A stretch of DNA of 64,000 nucleotides from JAKAAZ01 sp963817855 (GTDB lineage Bacteria > Acidobacteriota > Terriglobia > Terriglobales > Acidobacteriaceae), in contig CAWFQA010000004.1 of NCBI GenBank assembly GCA_963817855.1, positions 558,001 through 622,000 of the forward strand, given 5' to 3'. Below, piece by piece: positions 35,890-46,228 of the stretch. Position 1 is the first letter of the stretch; each line of letters starts with the position of its first letter. A program made the position numbers and the translations under genes. A model generated the notes under the pieces. That model saw only the letters and a list, made by a program, of their open reading frames with translations. It had not been told where the DNA came from and searched no databases.

Positions 35890-37242
35890 TTACTTCCAAC
35901 TCCAGTTCGGCATTTGGCTGTTTCCAACTGTAGTCAAGGCTTGCTGTCCGGTTCCGTCCGCCAACATGGTCCAGATTTCGCTGTGACCGTGCACCCTGCG
36001 CTGGAACACAACGTGACGGCCATCGGGCGACCACGCGGGAAAATCCGTGCGACCGATATCGTGAGTTAGTTGCTCCCAACGGTGGCTGGCAATATCCATC
36101 ACGTAGATGTCCTGTCCGCCGGGGGCGCCGGGTCCATAGTGCCGCGACCATGCGAAGGCAAGAAATTGCCCGTTGGGTGACCAGGCGGGTGATGTGGCAT
36201 ATCCGCCGTCGGTCATGCGCTCCACATTAGTGCCATCGGAGCTCATCATGTACACCTGTGGCAGACCGGTACGGCCGCTGATCCAGGCAATCTGACTACC
36301 GGTTTTGGGGTTGTACACGGGAGAAACATCAGGTCCGCGATAAGCCGTGATGCGGCGCAGACCGAAGCCGCTGGCGGAGGAGATCCAGATTTCCGGGTCG
36401 CCGGTGTGTGACGAAGAGAAGGCAAGATTGTTACCGTCCGGAGACCACGCCGGCGAGTAATCCGATCCATCGTGAATCGGGAAACTCATCATGCGATGTA
36501 GGCTCATGGAGTAGATATGGATGTTGCCGCCGCGCGAATTCAGCTCATCGAACGCCAGGCGAGTCCCGTCCGGGGAGATGCGCGGCGACAGGCAGATGGC
36601 GCTCAGGTGAGTGATCTGGTGCTGGTTGGCTCCGTCGTAGTCCATTTCCCAGACTTCTTTCGTGCCGCTGCGATCGGAGATGTAATAAATCTTGCTTTCC
36701 GCGATTCCGTTAATGCCGCCGCCGAGACGCGCGATGATGGCATCGGCAAACTCGTGGGCGATGTGGCGAGCTGTGTCGGGAGTGAGCGCCTCATCGTAGC
36801 GCTGGGCGAGAACCTGGGGAGATTGCGTATTTTTCGGGTCGAACAGCCAGCCATCCACAATGACGTGGCCGTTCTGCACTGCAATGGCGCCAAAGGCGAC
36901 CATGGCTGCGTTGGCTGGCGGGGAACTCCACTGGCTCAGATTAATTTCAGAGGGAGAGCCGGGGGTTGCGGCCGGAGCCATGCTCTTGGAAACCATGTCG
37001 AAGATGCCCGCATTGTTGAGATCGGAAAACAGCACCTGGTCGAAGGTGAGTTGGGCGCTGCTGAGAGCAGGGTCATTCCCGGCTAGCTTGAAGTCGGCGG
37101 CGGCCAGGCGAATCTTTTGCGCACCCAGATTGGTGCCCGTACGAACCCAGTCCTGCGCCGAGGCCAGGGTGGTGGCAACGAAAAGGAAAGCGAAGAGAAG
37201 GCGGACGGCTTGCTTAGTCGCAAAACTCGGGGAAGCTTCCAT
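35890..37242 (-). CDS. tolB: Tol-Pal periplasmic protein TolB
   Basis: Periplasmic propeller protein of 450 residues that binds Pal and links it to TolA. A signal peptide ends at TLASA. The N-terminal TolB domain (VLFSDLNNAGIFDMVS, MVAFGAIAVQNGHVIVDGWLFD) is followed by PD40 propeller blades (SPRISPDGTRLAFDE, YSPAWSPDGNNLAF, TSPAWSPNGQFLAF, DFPAWSPDGRHVVF). ATG 37242 has GGAG seven bases upstream and a better signal peptide than the longer frame. Confidence 0.95.
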   Translation of the reverse strand: MEASPSFATKQAVRLLFAFLFVATTLASAQDWVRTGTNLGAQKIRLAAADFKLAGNDPALSSAQLTFDQVLFSDLNNAGIFDMVSKSMAPAATPGSPSEINLSQWSSPPANAAMVAFGAIAVQNGHVIVDGWLFDPKNTQSPQVLAQRYDEALTPDTARHIAHEFADAIIARLGGGINGIAESKIYYISDRSGTKEVWEMDYDGANQHQITHLSAICLSPRISPDGTRLAFDELNSRGGNIHIYSMSLHRMMSFPIHDGSDYSPAWSPDGNNLAFSSSHTGDPEIWISSASGFGLRRITAYRGPDVSPVYNPKTGSQIAWISGRTGLPQVYMMSSDGTNVERMTDGGYATSPAWSPNGQFLAFAWSRHYGPGAPGGQDIYVMDIASHRWEQLTHDIGRTDFPAWSPDGRHVVFQRRVHGHSEIWTMLADGTGQQALTTVGNSQMPNWSWK

Positions 37243-37368
37243 TGTGCACTCCGTTTGACGTAGTAGATCCAATTTTGACTGCGCAAAAAGACATTTCACT
37301 CGCAGAAAAAGGTAAATGGCTGTATTTCCATCGATTATCGCTGCTTTTTAAAGCCCTTCCGAGGAAAA

Positions 37369-38172
37369 TCACGGCCGGGTACTTTGATCATAAGTAAAGG
37401 TATAGGCCACCGTAACCGAATTTCCGGCGTATCCGGCGGGTAAAGGGCCGAATGTAGTCACGCGCTGAATGGCCTGAATCGCGGACAGGTCGAGCGAGGA
37501 AACGCCGCTGGGTTGAGCGATGCGCGGATTACTGACTGAGCCGTCGCGATGCACGGTGAAGGTGACGACCACGGAATGACCCATGGATGCTTTTGGGTCG
37601 GCCAGCTGGCTGTACCAGTTTTGCGCCACGGTGCGTTTGATCACGTCCACGTACCAGCCGAAGCGCGAACCGAAATCGCCATTTTGCACCACCACGCTCT
37701 TGTCCATCGAGGTCGGGATCGAGGTTGGAATGCTCGACGGCGCGGCCTCACCATAATTGGCCCGATGCTGCTGTTGCTTCGGCTGGACGTATTTTGGAGG
37801 AGCGGGCGCAGCCTTGGGAGCGACGTGCTTGATTGGTTTCGGCTTAGCCGGAATTGGAATCGCAGTCAGGTCGGGAGCCGCCTGTGCTTGCTTTTCTGGA
37901 ATCAAAGGCGCGGGACTGGGGTTCTGTGTGGCCAGTACCGAGTCTGAGTTGAGTGTCGGGCTGGGCAGCGGCAGGGAGGGCGCGGCGGAAACCAAGGTGG
38001 CGCTAATGGTTTCTGCAGAGCTGATCTGACCCCATCGGCTGTCATGCAGACTGCTCAAATACATCGTCGACGAAACGATGGCGACTGCCAGCGCGGCATG
38101 CAGCGCAAACGAACCGAACCATGAGCCAACAACCGGTTCATGCAGGTCCCAGGTTTCGTGAATATATGGCAT
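37369..38172 (-). CDS. TolA/TonB-like energy-transducing protein
   Basis: Inner-membrane anchored protein of 267 residues. A single membrane helix (about 20-40) is followed by a long Pro/Ala/Lys-rich periplasmic stretch and a C-terminal TonB/TolA domain (VIKRTVAQNWYSQL, VVVTFTVHRDGSVSNPRIAQPSG, AIQAIQRVTTFGPLP). Its place between tolR and tolB, seven bases after tolR, argues for the TolA role, although the C-terminal domain resembles TonB more. Confidence 0.9.
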   Translation of the reverse strand: MPYIHETWDLHEPVVGSWFGSFALHAALAVAIVSSTMYLSSLHDSRWGQISSAETISATLVSAAPSLPLPSPTLNSDSVLATQNPSPAPLIPEKQAQAAPDLTAIPIPAKPKPIKHVAPKAAPAPPKYVQPKQQQHRANYGEAAPSSIPTSIPTSMDKSVVVQNGDFGSRFGWYVDVIKRTVAQNWYSQLADPKASMGHSVVVTFTVHRDGSVSNPRIAQPSGVSSLDLSAIQAIQRVTTFGPLPAGYAGNSVTVAYTFTYDQSTRP

Positions 38173-38178
38173 CGTCTA

Positions 38179-38613
38179 TTATTGCCCAGCCGGAGCGGAT
38201 TGGATGGGCCGGGTCACAATACTGATATTGGTGATGCCCGCCTGCTTAACCGCATCCATCACGGAGGCGAAGGCTCCAAAGGGAACTTTTTGATCGGCGC
38301 GCAGATAAATCACGCGGCTCGCCGCAGCGGTGTTGCCCTCTTTCTGCAACAGCAACTGCGGCAGGTTGTTCAGGTTGACCGGCTTGTCATCGAGATAGAC
38401 GCGCTGCTCGCTGTCGATGGTGACGACGGTGCGCTGTTGCGTAATCTGCTTGACAGTTCGAGTGCGGGGAACGGCGACCTGGATACCGGATTGCAATACT
38501 GGCGCGGTGATCATAAAGATGACGAGCAGCACCAGCACCACATCCACAAGCGGCGTAATGTTGATGTCGGACAGCGCAGTTTGAGTGCCGCCGTTCTTAG
38601 CGGTGTAAGCCAC
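38179..38613 (-). CDS. tolR: TolR/ExbD-type biopolymer transporter
   Basis: Inner-membrane protein of 144 residues. SDINITPLVDVVLVLLVIFMI contains the single membrane helix with the proton-carrying Asp of the family; the rest is a periplasmic domain (VYLDDKPVNLNNLPQLL, VIYLRADQKVPFGAFASVMDAV). GTG 38613 is supported by GGGAGG six bases upstream and overlaps the end of tolQ by 17 bases. Works with TolQ as a proton-driven motor for TolA. Confidence 0.93.
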   Translation of the reverse strand: MAYTAKNGGTQTALSDINITPLVDVVLVLLVIFMITAPVLQSGIQVAVPRTRTVKQITQQRTVVTIDSEQRVYLDDKPVNLNNLPQLLLQKEGNTAAASRVIYLRADQKVPFGAFASVMDAVKQAGITNISIVTRPIQSAPAGQ

Positions 38614-39394
38614 GCGGTACCTCCCGCTGACGCGCGTATTCCTCGGCCGTGGGCGCCGGCATCCCATTCAATTCTTCGATAGTGTTCAGAAGTTCGCGGC
38701 CAAAGTCATCGAGCCGCGCGGCTAGCTCGCGCAGTCGGCTGGTGAGCTGGTTGTATCCCATGACGGCCGGGACAGCGACAAAGATGCCGGCAGCGGTGGT
38801 GATCAGGGCTTCTGAAATGCCGGGCGCGACGGCGCGCAGCGTAGCTCCGCCGGAAGTTCCCAGGCCCATGAAAGCATCGACAATGCCCATGATGGTTCCG
38901 AACAAGCCGATAAACGTAGCTACGTTGCCGATGGTGGCCAGCCAGGTCATGCGGCTTTCCATCACCGTGAGAGCTTCGCTAGCCGCGGTCTGCGCCGTGC
39001 GTTCCAGCGCCTTCATGCTACGCACTTCTCCCGCGGATTCCATCTGGTGCCGGTATTCTTCATAGGTGTCTTCAAACACCTGCACCAGTGGGCTGGGCTT
39101 GAACTGTTCGCTGACGGCGGCGACATCCTGCAGACGATCCGCCTTTTGAAAGGCGCGCAGGAAACGCTTGCTTTGCGTGCCCGCTCTGCGGAAGGCCGAC
39201 CATTTGCCGAGGATGATGCTCCACGACTGCAGGCTGGCGATCAACAAGATCACGAGCACAGCAATGGCGACGCCGCCGAGGTTGTGCCACATGTCAGTCA
39301 GGGCGCTGCCATGAATGGGCAGCGCAGCCTGCGTCGCGTCAGTCGCGTCGGCGGTCTGAAAGAAGAAAATAAGTAGAGCGGACAATGCATTCAT
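38597..39394 (-). CDS. tolQ: TolQ/ExbB-type motor protein
   Basis: Polytopic inner-membrane protein of 265 residues. Three membrane helices are visible: one near residues 35-55, and two in the C-terminal half (TWLATIGNVATFIGLFGTI; GISEALITTAAGIFVAVPAVMGYN), with the conserved MGIVDAFMGLG between them. ATG 39394 is chosen because the longer frame overlaps the divergent promoter region of recN. First gene of the tolQ-tolR-tolA-tolB-pal-cpoB series. Confidence 0.93.
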   Translation of the reverse strand: MNALSALLIFFFQTADATDATQAALPIHGSALTDMWHNLGGVAIAVLVILLIASLQSWSIILGKWSAFRRAGTQSKRFLRAFQKADRLQDVAAVSEQFKPSPLVQVFEDTYEEYRHQMESAGEVRSMKALERTAQTAASEALTVMESRMTWLATIGNVATFIGLFGTIMGIVDAFMGLGTSGGATLRAVAPGISEALITTAAGIFVAVPAVMGYNQLTSRLRELAARLDDFGRELLNTIEELNGMPAPTAEEYARQREVPRGLHR

Positions 39395-39551
39395 AGCTAG
39401 TTTGAGTGTACTGGGGCTTTCCGATTGCTCCAAGTTGCGATCTGGGTTCGTGGGACGGTGTCTGGATTCATGGTATGCTGCGCTCGAAGCGGTCTCATCC
39501 CTTGCCAGCAATCAAATCGTTGATGCGACAGCTTCTCGAGTCCGGAGTGCC

Positions 39552-41246
39552 ATGCTGCTGGAACTGCGCGCGGAAAACTACATCGTCGTTGACAACGTAA
39601 CCGTCGCGTTTGGACCCGGGCTGAATTTGCTGACCGGCGAAACCGGCGCAGGCAAGTCCATTCTGATAGACGCGCTGGGACTCCTTCTGGGAGAAAAAGC
39701 TTCCGCGGAAATTGTTCGTCACGGAGCGGAACGTGCCCTGGTCGCGTGTGTGTTTGAGGCGACGCCGGGCGCGCTCGACATTCTGGATGCCAATGGATTA
39801 GATGCAGCCGGAGAGGAAATCATTCTTCGTAGGGAAGTGACGGCGACCGGTAAAGCCCGCGTATTTGTGAACAATCAGCCCGCAACTGTCAGTGTGCTGA
39901 AGGCTTTAGCGCCGGAGCTGGCGCTGGTCCATGCGCAGAGCGATTCTCTGGGCGCGTTCGATCAGGCGCAGCAGCGCAGTTTGCTGGACCGAAGTGCGGC
40001 GATTTCCAAAGATGCAGTTCACGAAGCATTTACGCAATGGTTGCAGCTGCGCGCCAAGCTTGCCGCCATGCAAACCGATGAGCAGGATCGGCTGCGGATG
40101 GCGGATCTGTGGCGCTTCCAGGCCAAAGAAATCAATCAGGCGCAGTTGGAACCTGGCGAAGAAGAAGCGTTGCTGGCGGAAAAACGTGTGCTGGCGAATG
40201 CAGAAAAACTCTACACCGCAGCGCTGGGTGCGCACGACGTTCTTTATGAGTCGGCGACTTCTGCGGAAGTGGCGCTGCGTGCCGGCCTGAAGCAGATGGT
40301 AGAACTGCTGCGCTATGACACGCGATGGGAAGAGGCGGTGCAGCAGTTGATTGCCGCGCGCGCCACGGTCGGCGATCTGGCGGAGCAGGCGAGGGAATTT
40401 GCCGAGAAGATTCAGGCGTCTCCGGAGCGGCTGGAGGAAATTGAAGATCGGCTGGCTTTGATCGATCGACTGAAACGCAAGTACGGAGCGAACGTGGCGG
40501 AAGTGATCGCGTACGGGGAGCAGGTGCAGGGCAAGCTGGATGAAATTGAAAATCGCGATCAGCTGCTGGCCGACCTGGCTGCGGAATTAGCGAAGGCTGC
40601 CGAGGAATATAAAGCTGCCGCCGAGGCGCTGACGGCGCAGAGAAGTTCCGCGGCAAAGCGGCTGATGAAACGTGCAGAGGCAGAGATCAATCAGCTGGCG
40701 ATGAAGGCGCAGTTTCAGATTGCGGTGACGCCGCAGCGCGAAGAGTCGGCGTGGAGCGGGCATGGCTGGGACACGGTGGAGTATCGCATTGCGACCAATC
40801 CGGGCGAGCCGCTGAAGCCGCTCGACAAGATTGCTTCCGGTGGAGAGATGTCGCGCGTGCTGCTGGCATTGAAGGTCAGCGTGGAAGAGAGCGCGAACTC
40901 CACTGCAAAGGGGAAGCACAAAACGCAGTTGCCGCGCACGCTGGTCTTCGATGAGATTGATATCGGCATTGGCGGCAGCGCAGCCGAGGCCGTCGGTCAG
41001 AAGCTGAAGACCTTGGCGCGAGGGCAGCAAGTTTTGTGCATCACCCATCTGCCACAAATTGCCGCCTTCGCGGATCAGCATTTCCTCATCGAAAAGCAGG
41101 AGCATGGTGGCCGCACGAAAACCGGTGTCCGGCAGCTATCGAAGGAGCAACGACGCCAGGAAATTGCTCGCATGCTGAGCGGCGCGCAGGTGACGGAGAC
41201 CAGCCTGAAGCACGCCGAGCAGATGCTGAAGACCAGCGCAAAGTAG
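39552..41246 (+). CDS. recN: DNA repair protein RecN
   Basis: SMC-like ATPase of 564 residues for double-strand-break repair. The Walker A GETGAGKS lies at 29-36 in LNLLTGETGAGKSILIDALG; a long coiled-coil centre (about 170-370) follows; the signature KIASGGEMSRVLLALK and Walker B TLVFDEIDIGIGG come late, with VLCITHLPQIAA as the switch region. ATG 39552 is preceded by CCGGAG. Divergent from tolQ; no clear copy of the palindrome found upstream of lexA is visible here. Confidence 0.96.
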   Translation: MLLELRAENYIVVDNVTVAFGPGLNLLTGETGAGKSILIDALGLLLGEKASAEIVRHGAERALVACVFEATPGALDILDANGLDAAGEEIILRREVTATGKARVFVNNQPATVSVLKALAPELALVHAQSDSLGAFDQAQQRSLLDRSAAISKDAVHEAFTQWLQLRAKLAAMQTDEQDRLRMADLWRFQAKEINQAQLEPGEEEALLAEKRVLANAEKLYTAALGAHDVLYESATSAEVALRAGLKQMVELLRYDTRWEEAVQQLIAARATVGDLAEQAREFAEKIQASPERLEEIEDRLALIDRLKRKYGANVAEVIAYGEQVQGKLDEIENRDQLLADLAAELAKAAEEYKAAAEALTAQRSSAAKRLMKRAEAEINQLAMKAQFQIAVTPQREESAWSGHGWDTVEYRIATNPGEPLKPLDKIASGGEMSRVLLALKVSVEESANSTAKGKHKTQLPRTLVFDEIDIGIGGSAAEAVGQKLKTLARGQQVLCITHLPQIAAFADQHFLIEKQEHGGRTKTGVRQLSKEQRRQEIARMLSGAQVTETSLKHAEQMLKTSAK

Positions 41247-41321
41247 GCGAAGAAAAAACAATCCGATCGGCGCAAAAACTGTCGATTGCGATTTGACTTT
41301 GGTCTGTTACACTCGCGCTCG

Positions 41322-42944
41322 ATGAAGACATTTCGGCTGCGCTCTCTCCACTTTCTCCCTCTCATTTTTGGCGCCGTATCGATTGGCTGCATAGCGCAGG
41401 CGGTATCGAGCCCTTCACCGCAACATCTCTTCTTTCGCGTCACTATGGGCGCGCAGCAGACTGCGCCAATTTCAGGACGGCTGATTCTGCTGATCAAGCC
41501 GGGATCGAAGCTGGAAGACGTCCAGGTGAGTGAGTTTCATCCGTCCAGCATTTCAATCGCGGCGAAGGATGTGAGCGGATGGAAGCCGGGCGAATCGGTG
41601 GACATCGATACCGACAACATTGCGTTTCCTGCAGGCTTCTCGAAGTTGCCTCCGGGAGATTACGTGGTGCAGGCCGTCCTCGACACGGCCAATAAGTTCG
41701 CCTACTACGGCAGACTGCCTGGAGACATCGAGAGTGCTCCCACATTGCTGGCGCACTGGACCGCGGGGCAGGGCGAGGAGCCGCAGTTGACGCTGGCGAA
41801 GGCAATTCAGCCGAAGACGCGCAATTGGTTATCGCCGAAGATGAGTACCACCGAAAAGCGAGGCGCAACTGACTCGACAAAGATGTTCGATTTCGTGAGC
41901 CCGGCGCTGACGCAGTTCTGGGGCCGACCCATGCATGTTCGCGCCTGGGTCCTGTTGCCGCCGGGATATAACGATCACCCGAAACAGCGTTATCCCACGG
42001 TGTATTTCACGCATGGGTTTGGCGGGACGTTGGAGTACAACAAATTCACCGCGGCGATGTTGTACCTGCGAATGGCGGAGGGAAAGATGCCGCCCATGAT
42101 CTGGGTATTGCTGGATGAAAGCAGTCCGCGCGGCACGCATGAATTTGCCGATTCCGTGAATAACGGCCCATGGGGGCAGGCGCTGACGCAGGAAGCAATT
42201 CCGGCGCTGGAACGCGAGTACCGCATGGATGCGAAGCCGAGAGGGCGCTTTCTGAACGGGCACTCCTCGGGTGGCTGGGCGACGTTATGGCTGCAGGTGA
42301 CGTATCCGAAGATTTTTGGCGGGACTTGGTCGACCTCGCCCGACCCGAGCGATTTTCATGACTTCACAGGGATCGATCTGTATGCTCCCCATGCGAATGT
42401 CTATCGCAGGCCGGACGGCACTCCCTATCCGATCATTCGCGACAAGGGAAAAGTGATGGCGACGTTTCAGGAACTAACGCAGCTGGAAGATGTGCTGGGG
42501 CATTACGGAGGCCAGGTTCGTTCGTTCGACTGGGTATTTTCTCCGCGTGGCCAGGGCGGTCGGCCGGAGCCGATGTTCAATCACTTCACGGGAGATGTAA
42601 ACCCTGCGGTGGTGGCGTATTGGCAGCAGCATTACGACATCGCATATCGCGTGGCGCAGCAGTGGCCGACGATCGGTCGCGATCTGCGCGGCAAGGTGCA
42701 TCTCTACGTCGGGACAGCGGACACGTTTTATCTGGATGGCGCGGCGCACAGGCTGGACGCAGTCTTTCAGGGATTGCATGCCGATGAGCACTTCACCTTC
42801 ATCCCGGATCGCACCCACATGGACCTCTATCGGATCGGGAATGATCGGATGGGATTATTTGACGTCGTCGCCGCGCAGATGTATGCGGTGGCAAGGCCGA
42901 AATCTCATTGGAAAGTAACGCAAACCCCTGCGCCGAAGCCGTAA
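41322..42944 (+). CDS. Secreted esterase, enterochelin-esterase/EstD-like alpha/beta hydrolase
   Basis: Exported hydrolase of 540 residues. A signal peptide ends near IGCIAQA. After a beta-rich N-terminal region (40-190) comes an esterase-D-type domain: LPPGYNDHPKQRYPTVYFTHG, MIWVLLDESSPRGTHEFADS, and the nucleophile elbow NGHSSGGWATLWLQ; RTHMDLY near the end may contain the catalytic His. Substrates of such secreted esterases include siderophores, acylated sugars and feruloyl esters; this cannot be decided here. ATG 41322 precedes the signal peptide; no strong Shine-Dalgarno site. Confidence 0.8.
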   Translation: MKTFRLRSLHFLPLIFGAVSIGCIAQAVSSPSPQHLFFRVTMGAQQTAPISGRLILLIKPGSKLEDVQVSEFHPSSISIAAKDVSGWKPGESVDIDTDNIAFPAGFSKLPPGDYVVQAVLDTANKFAYYGRLPGDIESAPTLLAHWTAGQGEEPQLTLAKAIQPKTRNWLSPKMSTTEKRGATDSTKMFDFVSPALTQFWGRPMHVRAWVLLPPGYNDHPKQRYPTVYFTHGFGGTLEYNKFTAAMLYLRMAEGKMPPMIWVLLDESSPRGTHEFADSVNNGPWGQALTQEAIPALEREYRMDAKPRGRFLNGHSSGGWATLWLQVTYPKIFGGTWSTSPDPSDFHDFTGIDLYAPHANVYRRPDGTPYPIIRDKGKVMATFQELTQLEDVLGHYGGQVRSFDWVFSPRGQGGRPEPMFNHFTGDVNPAVVAYWQQHYDIAYRVAQQWPTIGRDLRGKVHLYVGTADTFYLDGAAHRLDAVFQGLHADEHFTFIPDRTHMDLYRIGNDRMGLFDVVAAQMYAVARPKSHWKVTQTPAPKP

Positions 42945-43019
42945 ATATATGCTGCAGAATTGGTGCAAAATTGATCGATTTGCGCTAGCGAAGACCCCCA
43001 TGGAACGGTATACTTAGGT

Positions 43020-44042
43020 GTGACTGTGAAATCGAACGAATCCACCTCCACCCCCGTCGCCGCACAAGCCACTGATCGCCGCATTCTGCTGCTGAAACCA
43101 CGCGGATTTTGTGCGGGCGTGGTGCGCGCGATTGACGTGGTGCAGATCGCTCTGGAAACCTTCGGCGCGCCCATTTATGTACGTCGAGAAATTGTCCATA
43201 ATCGCTTCGTGGTGAACGATTTAGCGGCGAAGGGCGCAATATTTGTCCACGACATCGACGAGGTTCCGGAGGGCGCGCGGGTGATTTACAGCGCGCATGG
43301 TGTTTCGCCGGCGGTGCGGGAGATCAGCCGGCAACGGAAACTGAAAGTGATCGACGCCACATGTCCGCTGGTAACCAAAGTGCATGTGGAGGCGGTGAAG
43401 TTCGCCCGGCAGGGATATTCTCTGGTGCTGATTGGCCATCGCGATCACGACGAGATTGAAGGCACGCTGGGCGAGGCACCGGAGGAGACCCAGGTCGTCT
43501 CGACCGTGGAAGAAGTGGCGGCGTTGGAAGTGCCGAATCCCGAGCGGGTTGCGTATCTGACGCAGACGACGCTCAGCCTGGATGAAGCGCGCGACATTAT
43601 CCACGCGCTGAAAGCAAAGTTTCCGAAAATTGTCGGACCGCATTCGCAAGACATCTGCTACGCAACGGAGAATCGTCAGGTAGCGGTGAAGAATGTGACG
43701 CACCAGGCCGACCTGGTGCTGGTGGTGGGATCGAATAACAGTTCGAACTCGAACCGCCTGGTGGAAGTCTCGCGGAACCTGGACACGATCGCATACCTGA
43801 TTGATGATTCTGAGAAGATTCGTTCGGAGTGGCTCGAGCACGCGAAGACTGTTGCTGTAACCGCCGGCGCCTCCGCGCCGGAAGTTCTGGTGCAGGATGT
43901 CATCAATTACTTGCAGCGAAATGGTTTCGGCGAAGTGGAAGAAGTTGAAGTGATGCCGGAAAATGTTCGGTTTGGCCTTCCTCCCGAGATTGTTCGTGCC
44001 ATTTCAGCCGCGCCGGAACAACCGGCCACTGTCGCGCCATAG
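43020..44042 (+). CDS. ispH: 4-hydroxy-3-methylbut-2-enyl diphosphate reductase
   Basis: Last enzyme of the non-mevalonate pathway, giving IPP and DMAPP; 340 residues. The three iron-sulfur cluster cysteines are Cys31 (RGFCAGVVRAI), Cys115 (DATCPLVTKVH) and Cys213 (QDICYATENRQ). The active-site Glu is in GHRDHDEIEGT and SAHGVSP is present. The start is GTG 43020; a second GTG lies two codons later. It lies 100 bases upstream of shc, so isoprenoid supply and hopanoid synthesis are neighbours, but a terminator lies between. Confidence 0.96.
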   Translation: MTVKSNESTSTPVAAQATDRRILLLKPRGFCAGVVRAIDVVQIALETFGAPIYVRREIVHNRFVVNDLAAKGAIFVHDIDEVPEGARVIYSAHGVSPAVREISRQRKLKVIDATCPLVTKVHVEAVKFARQGYSLVLIGHRDHDEIEGTLGEAPEETQVVSTVEEVAALEVPNPERVAYLTQTTLSLDEARDIIHALKAKFPKIVGPHSQDICYATENRQVAVKNVTHQADLVLVVGSNNSSNSNRLVEVSRNLDTIAYLIDDSEKIRSEWLEHAKTVAVTAGASAPEVLVQDVINYLQRNGFGEVEEVEVMPENVRFGLPPEIVRAISAAPEQPATVAP

Positions 44043-44077
44043 GCGCCTAGAGTATCCGAGCAGATTCGCGCATGGTT

Positions 44078-44107
44078 TTCGGGGCGAGAGGCCCGAATAT
44101 CTTTTTT
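44078..44107 (+). terminator. Rho-independent terminator after ispH
   Basis: TTCGGG at 44078-44083 pairs with CCCGAA at 44092-44097; after ATATC comes a run of six T (44102-44107). It separates ispH from the hopanoid operon. Confidence 0.75.
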
Positions 44108-44145
44108 AGCGACTCGCATCCTAGCAAAGAGGGACTATAGTTCGT

Positions 44146-46150
44146 TTGTCGACACTTATGGCTACAGCGGATCAAGCCAAGCACGGCGCTGCAATTCGGT
44201 TCGGAAGGCTCGATGCCGGTCTGGACGAAGTGGAGCAGGCAATCGACGCCTCACGGGAGTTGCTCTTCTCGCAGCAACAGCCAGAAGGCTATTGGTGTGG
44301 CGAGTTGGAGGCCGACTCGACGCTCGAATCCGACTACATTATGTTGCACACGCTGCTGGGCACCGGGGACCAGGGTCGGATGCGCCGCGCGATCACCGAA
44401 CTTCTGCGCCACCAGCAGGCCGATGGTGGCTGGAACCTCTATACCGGGGGTGTCTCAAATATAAGCGCGACCGTCAAAGGCTACTTTGCGCTCAAGCTGA
44501 TGGGATGGTCTGCGAACGATGCTCCCCTAGTGAAAGCGCGCGAATGGATTCTGGCCAACGGCGGCGCCACCGAAGTAAACACCTATACCAAGCTGTATCT
44601 GTGTTTCTTCGGCCAGTACGATTACAACGCGGTGCCGGCAATTCCGCCGGAGATTGTGCTGTTTCCCAAGTGGTTCTATTTCAACGTGTATGAAATCTCT
44701 TCCTGGTCGCGCGCGATGCTGGTGCCGCTCTCGATTGCGTACGCTAAGAAGCCGTTTAAGAAAATTCCGCCAGAACAGGGAATTGATGAGCTGTTTGTCG
44801 GCGGCCGCGAGCATGCGAATCTAAGCCTGCACTGGGATAAGAAGATTTTCGGCTGGCGCAATTTTTTCCTTGTGCTCGACAAGGTCACGCATTGGTCGGA
44901 GCGCGTTCATGTGCGTCCGTTGCGCGCAATGGCGTTAAGAAAAGCTGAGAAGTGGATCCTGGAACGCATGGAGATGTCGGACGGTCTGGGCGCGATCTAT
45001 CCGGGCATTTTGAATTCCGTGATTGCCCTGCGATGCCTTGGCTATTCGCTGGACGATCCGCAGGTGATCCGCGCGCTGGATGAGTTTGAAAAGCTGGGAA
45101 TTGAGGATCCCGGAGTTCCGGGAGAACGCGAACCTGCGTTCCGCATGCAGCCTTGCTGTTCGCCCGTATGGGACACGGCGTATGCCTTGTTTGCGCTGGG
45201 CGAGTCCGGTGTTTCCAGCCGCGATCCGTCGGTTGTTGCAGGCTGCCGACTGGATGTTGTCGAAAGAAGTTCGCCACAAAGGGGATTGGTCGGTCAAGGT
45301 TCCCCATGTCGAGCCGGGTGGCTGGTATTTCGAATTCAATAATGAGTTCTATCCGGACATCGACGATTCTGCGCAGGTACTGCTGGCGCTCAACAAGGTA
45401 GAAAATCCCCGTGAGCGATACCAGTATGACGTGACGCAGCGGGCGATTCGATGGATCTGGGCGATGCAGTCCAAGAACGGGGGCTGGGCCAGCTTCGACA
45501 AAGACAACACTAAGATGATTTTCCAGCATATTCCGTTCGCGGATCACAACGCCATGCTCGATCCGCCGACCGTCGACATTACCGGACGCATTCTTGAGAT
45601 GCTGGCCAGTTACGGCGTCACGCGCCAGGATCCACGAGTCGCCAAGGCGATCGAGTTTATCTATCGTGAACAGGAATCCGATGGAAGCTGGTTCGGACGC
45701 TGGGGCGTCAACTATCTCTACGGCACGTTCCTGGTGTTGCGGGGACTAGAGGCCATGGGCGTCTGGAATCATGAACCGCAAATTCAGCAGGCGGCGGAAT
45801 GGATTCGCATGGTGCAGAATTCCGATGGAGGCTGGGGTGAAAGCTGCGCCAGTTATGATGATCCGACGGTGCGGGGCATTGGAGTGAGCACAGCTTCGCA
45901 AACCGCGTGGGCGATTCTTGGGTTGCTGGCTGCCGGAGATCTTCGCAGCGATTCTGTAGCGAAGGGAATCCGTTGGTTACTGCAGCATCAACAGACGGAT
46001 GGTTCCTGGACCGAGGATTACTACACGGGCACCGGATTTCCGCGGGTCTTTTACTTGTCGTATCACATGTACCGCAATTACTTTCCCCTGTTGGCGCTTA
46101 CCACATATCGTAGAGCGAAGCAGGCGGAAACGCTGGGAACCACAGGCTAA
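44146..46150 (+). CDS. shc: Squalene-hopene cyclase, interrupted by a +1 frameshift
   Basis: Class II terpene cyclase that folds squalene into hopene; 667 residues if restored. The 5' frame (44146 to about 45230) has QW repeats such as QQQPEGYWCGELEAD and ADGGWNLYTGG. The 3' frame (from about 45232) resumes with LLQAADWMLSKEV, the catalytic PDIDDSAQ (DxDD, about residue 405), the QW repeats NGGWASFD, DGSWFGRWGVNYLYG and DGGWGESCASY, and ends RNYFPLLALTTYRRAKQ. One surplus G at 45231-45232 explains the break. Start TTG 44146 (AGAGGGA upstream) or ATG 44158. First gene of the hpn operon. Confidence 0.93.
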
Positions 46151-46228
46151 TCGCAATATCTGAATCGGTCGTCGCTGTCGTACGCGCCGCCGAAATGCAC
46201 TTAAAGCGGAGCAAGAAGGAGAATTTGA

